Assembly: GCA_964522605.1 (NCBI GenBank)
Contig: CAZFWV010000310.1
Coordinates: 1 to 8,158, forward strand
Length of the DNA: 8,158 bases
Origin: CAVZLD01 sp964522605
GTDB lineage: Bacteria; Planctomycetota; Planctomycetia; Pirellulales; Pirellulaceae
Reading direction: 5' to 3'
Shown here: positions 6,967-8,158 of the stretch, piece by piece
How the letters are laid out: every line of letters begins with the position of its first letter
Position numbering within the stretch: position 1 is the first letter of the stretch
Position numbers and translations under genes: made by a program
The notes under the pieces: model-generated
Seen by the model: only the letters and a program-made list of their open reading frames with translations
Database searches by the model: none
What the model was told of the DNA's origin: nothing

Positions 6967-6987
6967 GGACGGATTGGCAATCCGTCC
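6967..6987. repeat. Dispersed perfect palindrome, copy 3
   Basis: Identical to copies 1 and 2 over 21 bases, with TAC following on the right. The ten bases CTGCTCGATG lie just upstream at 6953-6962 and also just upstream of copy 1 (5053-5062), so part of the flank may belong to the element. Confidence 0.9.
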
Positions 6988-7085
6988 TACGAGGAACCTT
7001 CTTTCCTGCAGCGCCCGCGGTGACGGCAAATTGCACCAATAGGTGATCTTCCCGAGTAAGGGTTGCTAGAACATCGTTGTGTCAG

Positions 7086-7139
7086 CGGTTCCGGAAAGAA
7101 CCGGACCACGAGGTGCGAGTGTACGGAAGGAAACCGTAC
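7086..7139. other. Pair of adjacent small hairpins with purine-rich loops
   Basis: Two perfect 6-base stems lie 17 bases apart: CGGTTC/GAACCG (7086-7091 with 7098-7103, loop CGGAAA) and GTACGG/CCGTAC (7121-7126 with 7134-7139, loop AAGGAAA). Both loops contain GGAAA. This could be a structured RNA or a protein-binding site, or chance. Confidence 0.3.
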
Positions 7140-7196
7140 CGCGCAATCGAGTCCTGACACTTTCCACACGCATCGTGCCGACCGATCCGCAATCTC

Positions 7197-7225
7197 TTGA
7201 CACCGGAAGCTGCGCGAACAAAAAT
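7197..7225 (+). promoter_or_regulatory. Candidate sigma-70-type promoter for the secreted protein gene
   Basis: A perfect -35 hexamer TTGACA (7197-7202) is followed after 17 bases by AAAAAT (7220-7225), which matches 4 of 6 bases of TATAAT. Transcription would start near 7232 and leave a leader of about 150 bases containing the 17-base tandem repeat and a hairpin. Confidence 0.4.
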
Positions 7226-7237
7226 CAGCACACTCTG

Positions 7238-7270
7238 TATTGTTCTTCTCTTGGTATTGTTCTTCTCTTG
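7238..7270. repeat. 17-base tandem duplication
   Basis: TATTGTTCTTCTCTTGG (7238-7254) is followed directly by the same sequence for 16 more bases (7255-7270). The unit is pyrimidine-rich. It lies in the presumed leader of the gene at 7383. Confidence 0.9.
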
Positions 7271-7278
7271 AGTACAAA

Positions 7279-7298
7279 CGGCTCTCGATCTTGAGCCG
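7279..7298. other. Small inverted repeat in presumed leader
   Basis: CGGCTC (7279-7284) and GAGCCG (7293-7298) form a 6-base stem with an 8-base loop, about 85 bases before the downstream start codon. No T-run follows, so it is not a typical terminator. It could shape the leader RNA. Confidence 0.35.
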
Positions 7299-7382
7299 CT
7301 GCCAATCGCGCATGATCCTTGGGGGTGTGACACTCTGTGATGCCCGTCTCTCCTTGCCGTTGGTTACGTGGAGAATTTGAAA

Positions 7383-8158
7383 ATGCAACCCGATCTGCTT
7401 GGAAGTTGTTCTTCCCACTTCGCCCTCCGCCTTTGCCGCAACTTGTTGCTGATTCTGTCTGTTTGGTGCTTTGCGCAACACGCGGCAGCGGAGATCAACT
7501 CGATCACATTCTATAATGCAACGTTGACCGACAAGTTGTCGGATGAACCCGAATTCGTCACTTATTCTGACACGGATTCGGATACGCACGTTGGGGATGG
7601 CACGGCGAGAGCAGCAGAAGATCTGAACGGTCTTTTTCAGACGCATCAATTCTCTATGGAGGCTTCCGCTACCAAGAATGCGTTCGGCAGGCCCGTCAAG
7701 ATGGGCGTATCACGAACCCATGAATTTGAGCTGCGGGGGCTCGATGAATCACACCTTTGGTGGAAAGTAGATGCTCTGATCCACGGCTCTTCGACCTTCA
7801 GTGATCAAATCAGCTTCGTGGCCCGCGACGCGACGCTTCCCCCGCTTCTGAACGCCGTGTACTTTTTCGATATGAACGGCGTGAATACGCAGATCATCGA
7901 CATTGCGGATGGACAAACGCCGCTTTATCGTCTCGAAGATTCGATTCAGTTTGACGCAAGCGCAGGTGGCTTTGAGGGGGCGCCGATTGATTTCGATCTG
8001 ACCGTGTACGACCCGCATACACAACCACCAGTCACTACGGAATACAGCATGCTGGAGGAGGACGTGAATATCATCAACAAATCGTTGATTCCCAGCGGCG
8101 AAGGGATTCAAAGCTTGCAGGTCGATCTCCAGCGCGTTTTCGAATTCGGAAACATTGT
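7383..8158 (+). CDS. Predicted secreted protein of unknown function, 3'-truncated by window edge
   Basis: A frame starting at ATG 7383 stays open to the window end (258 codons, no stop). GGAG at 7370-7373 lies 9 bases before the ATG, a well-placed ribosome-binding site. The N-terminus has Arg16 and Arg19, a hydrophobic core LLLILSVWCFA, and HAAA before Glu37, a good signal-peptidase I site, so the protein should be exported. The mature part is rich in Asp, Ser and Thr with beta-like stretches (for example FELRGLDESHLWWKVDALI and QISFVARDATLPPLL) and few cysteines, consistent with an extracellular beta-rich protein. I recognise no family or catalytic motif. The missing C-terminus might carry a sorting signal such as PEP-CTERM, which cannot be judged here. 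The neighbouring sigma factor is separated by over 500 bases, so a shared operon is unlikely. Confidence 0.8.
   Translation, partial: MQPDLLGSCSSHFALRLCRNLLLILSVWCFAQHAAAEINSITFYNATLTDKLSDEPEFVTYSDTDSDTHVGDGTARAAEDLNGLFQTHQFSMEASATKNAFGRPVKMGVSRTHEFELRGLDESHLWWKVDALIHGSSTFSDQISFVARDATLPPLLNAVYFFDMNGVNTQIIDIADGQTPLYRLEDSIQFDASAGGFEGAPIDFDLTVYDPHTQPPVTTEYSMLEEDVNIINKSLIPSGEGIQSLQVDLQRVFEFGNI

Larger units (their letters stand above)
6816..7382. other. Long non-coding region with palindrome, hairpins and tandem repeat
   Basis: There is no supported gene in these 567 bases. They hold the third palindrome (6967-6987), several short inverted repeats (6929-6944, 7086-7103, 7121-7139, 7279-7298), a promoter-like TTGACA (7197) and a 17-base tandem duplication (7238-7270). 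No T-run follows a stem after the sigma gene, so its terminator is not identified. No tRNA-like fold was seen. Confidence 0.6.

Noticed and set aside
5065..6987. Palindrome copies as a CRISPR array
   Set aside because: Spacing is irregular (120 and 1782 bases), genes lie between copies, and no cas gene is present.
7079..7294. 71-codon open frame on the + strand
   Set aside because: Its translation spans the hairpins and the tandem repeat and has no recognisable features.
6987..7649. 220-codon open frame on the - strand
   Set aside because: It overlaps the signal peptide and start of the better supported secreted protein and crosses the hairpin region; no family resemblance.

Overview
The window looks like chromosomal DNA from a planctomycete (phylum Planctomycetota). 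Three things point there. One is an RNA polymerase sigma factor of the ECF type expanded in that phylum. Another is an AlgI/AlgJ-type acetylation gene pair next to secreted PD40 (TolB-like) propeller proteins. The third is three copies of a dispersed perfect palindrome (arm GGACGGATTG, central G, arm CAATCCGTCC) that I recall as common in planctomycete intergenic DNA. Genus and species cannot be told from the sequence alone.

Region 1 (1-5023, + strand) is a tightly packed run of five genes, probably one operon that starts upstream of the window. In order they are: a PD40 propeller protein cut by the window start, a small predicted lipoprotein of unknown function, an MBOAT O-acetyltransferase of the AlgI family, a membrane-anchored AlgJ/AlgX-like SGNH protein, and a second full-length PD40 propeller protein homologous to the first. 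Junctions are a 4-base overlap, an 11-base overlap, a 30-base gap and a 3-base gap. The central pair would move acetyl groups across the membrane (AlgI-like) and onto an exported polymer (AlgJ-like). The paralogous propellers and the lipoprotein are candidate periplasmic partners. The polymer is unknown, and no alginate polymerase or export gene is in view.

Region 2 (5024-5241) is a short gap between convergent genes with two copies of the palindrome. The second copy is followed by a T-run and could terminate the operon.

Region 3 (5242-6815) holds two divergently transcribed regulators: a NarL/LuxR-type response regulator on the - strand, whose phospho-acceptor aspartate is replaced by glutamate, and a planctomycete-type ECF sigma factor on the + strand. 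They share a 200-base AT-rich intergenic region.

Region 4 (6816-7382) is a long non-coding stretch with the third palindrome, several small hairpins, a plausible TTGACA-type promoter and a perfect 17-base tandem duplication. It leads into a secreted protein of unknown function (7383 onward) that is still open at the window end. No tRNA, rRNA, CRISPR array, transposase or phage gene was seen.
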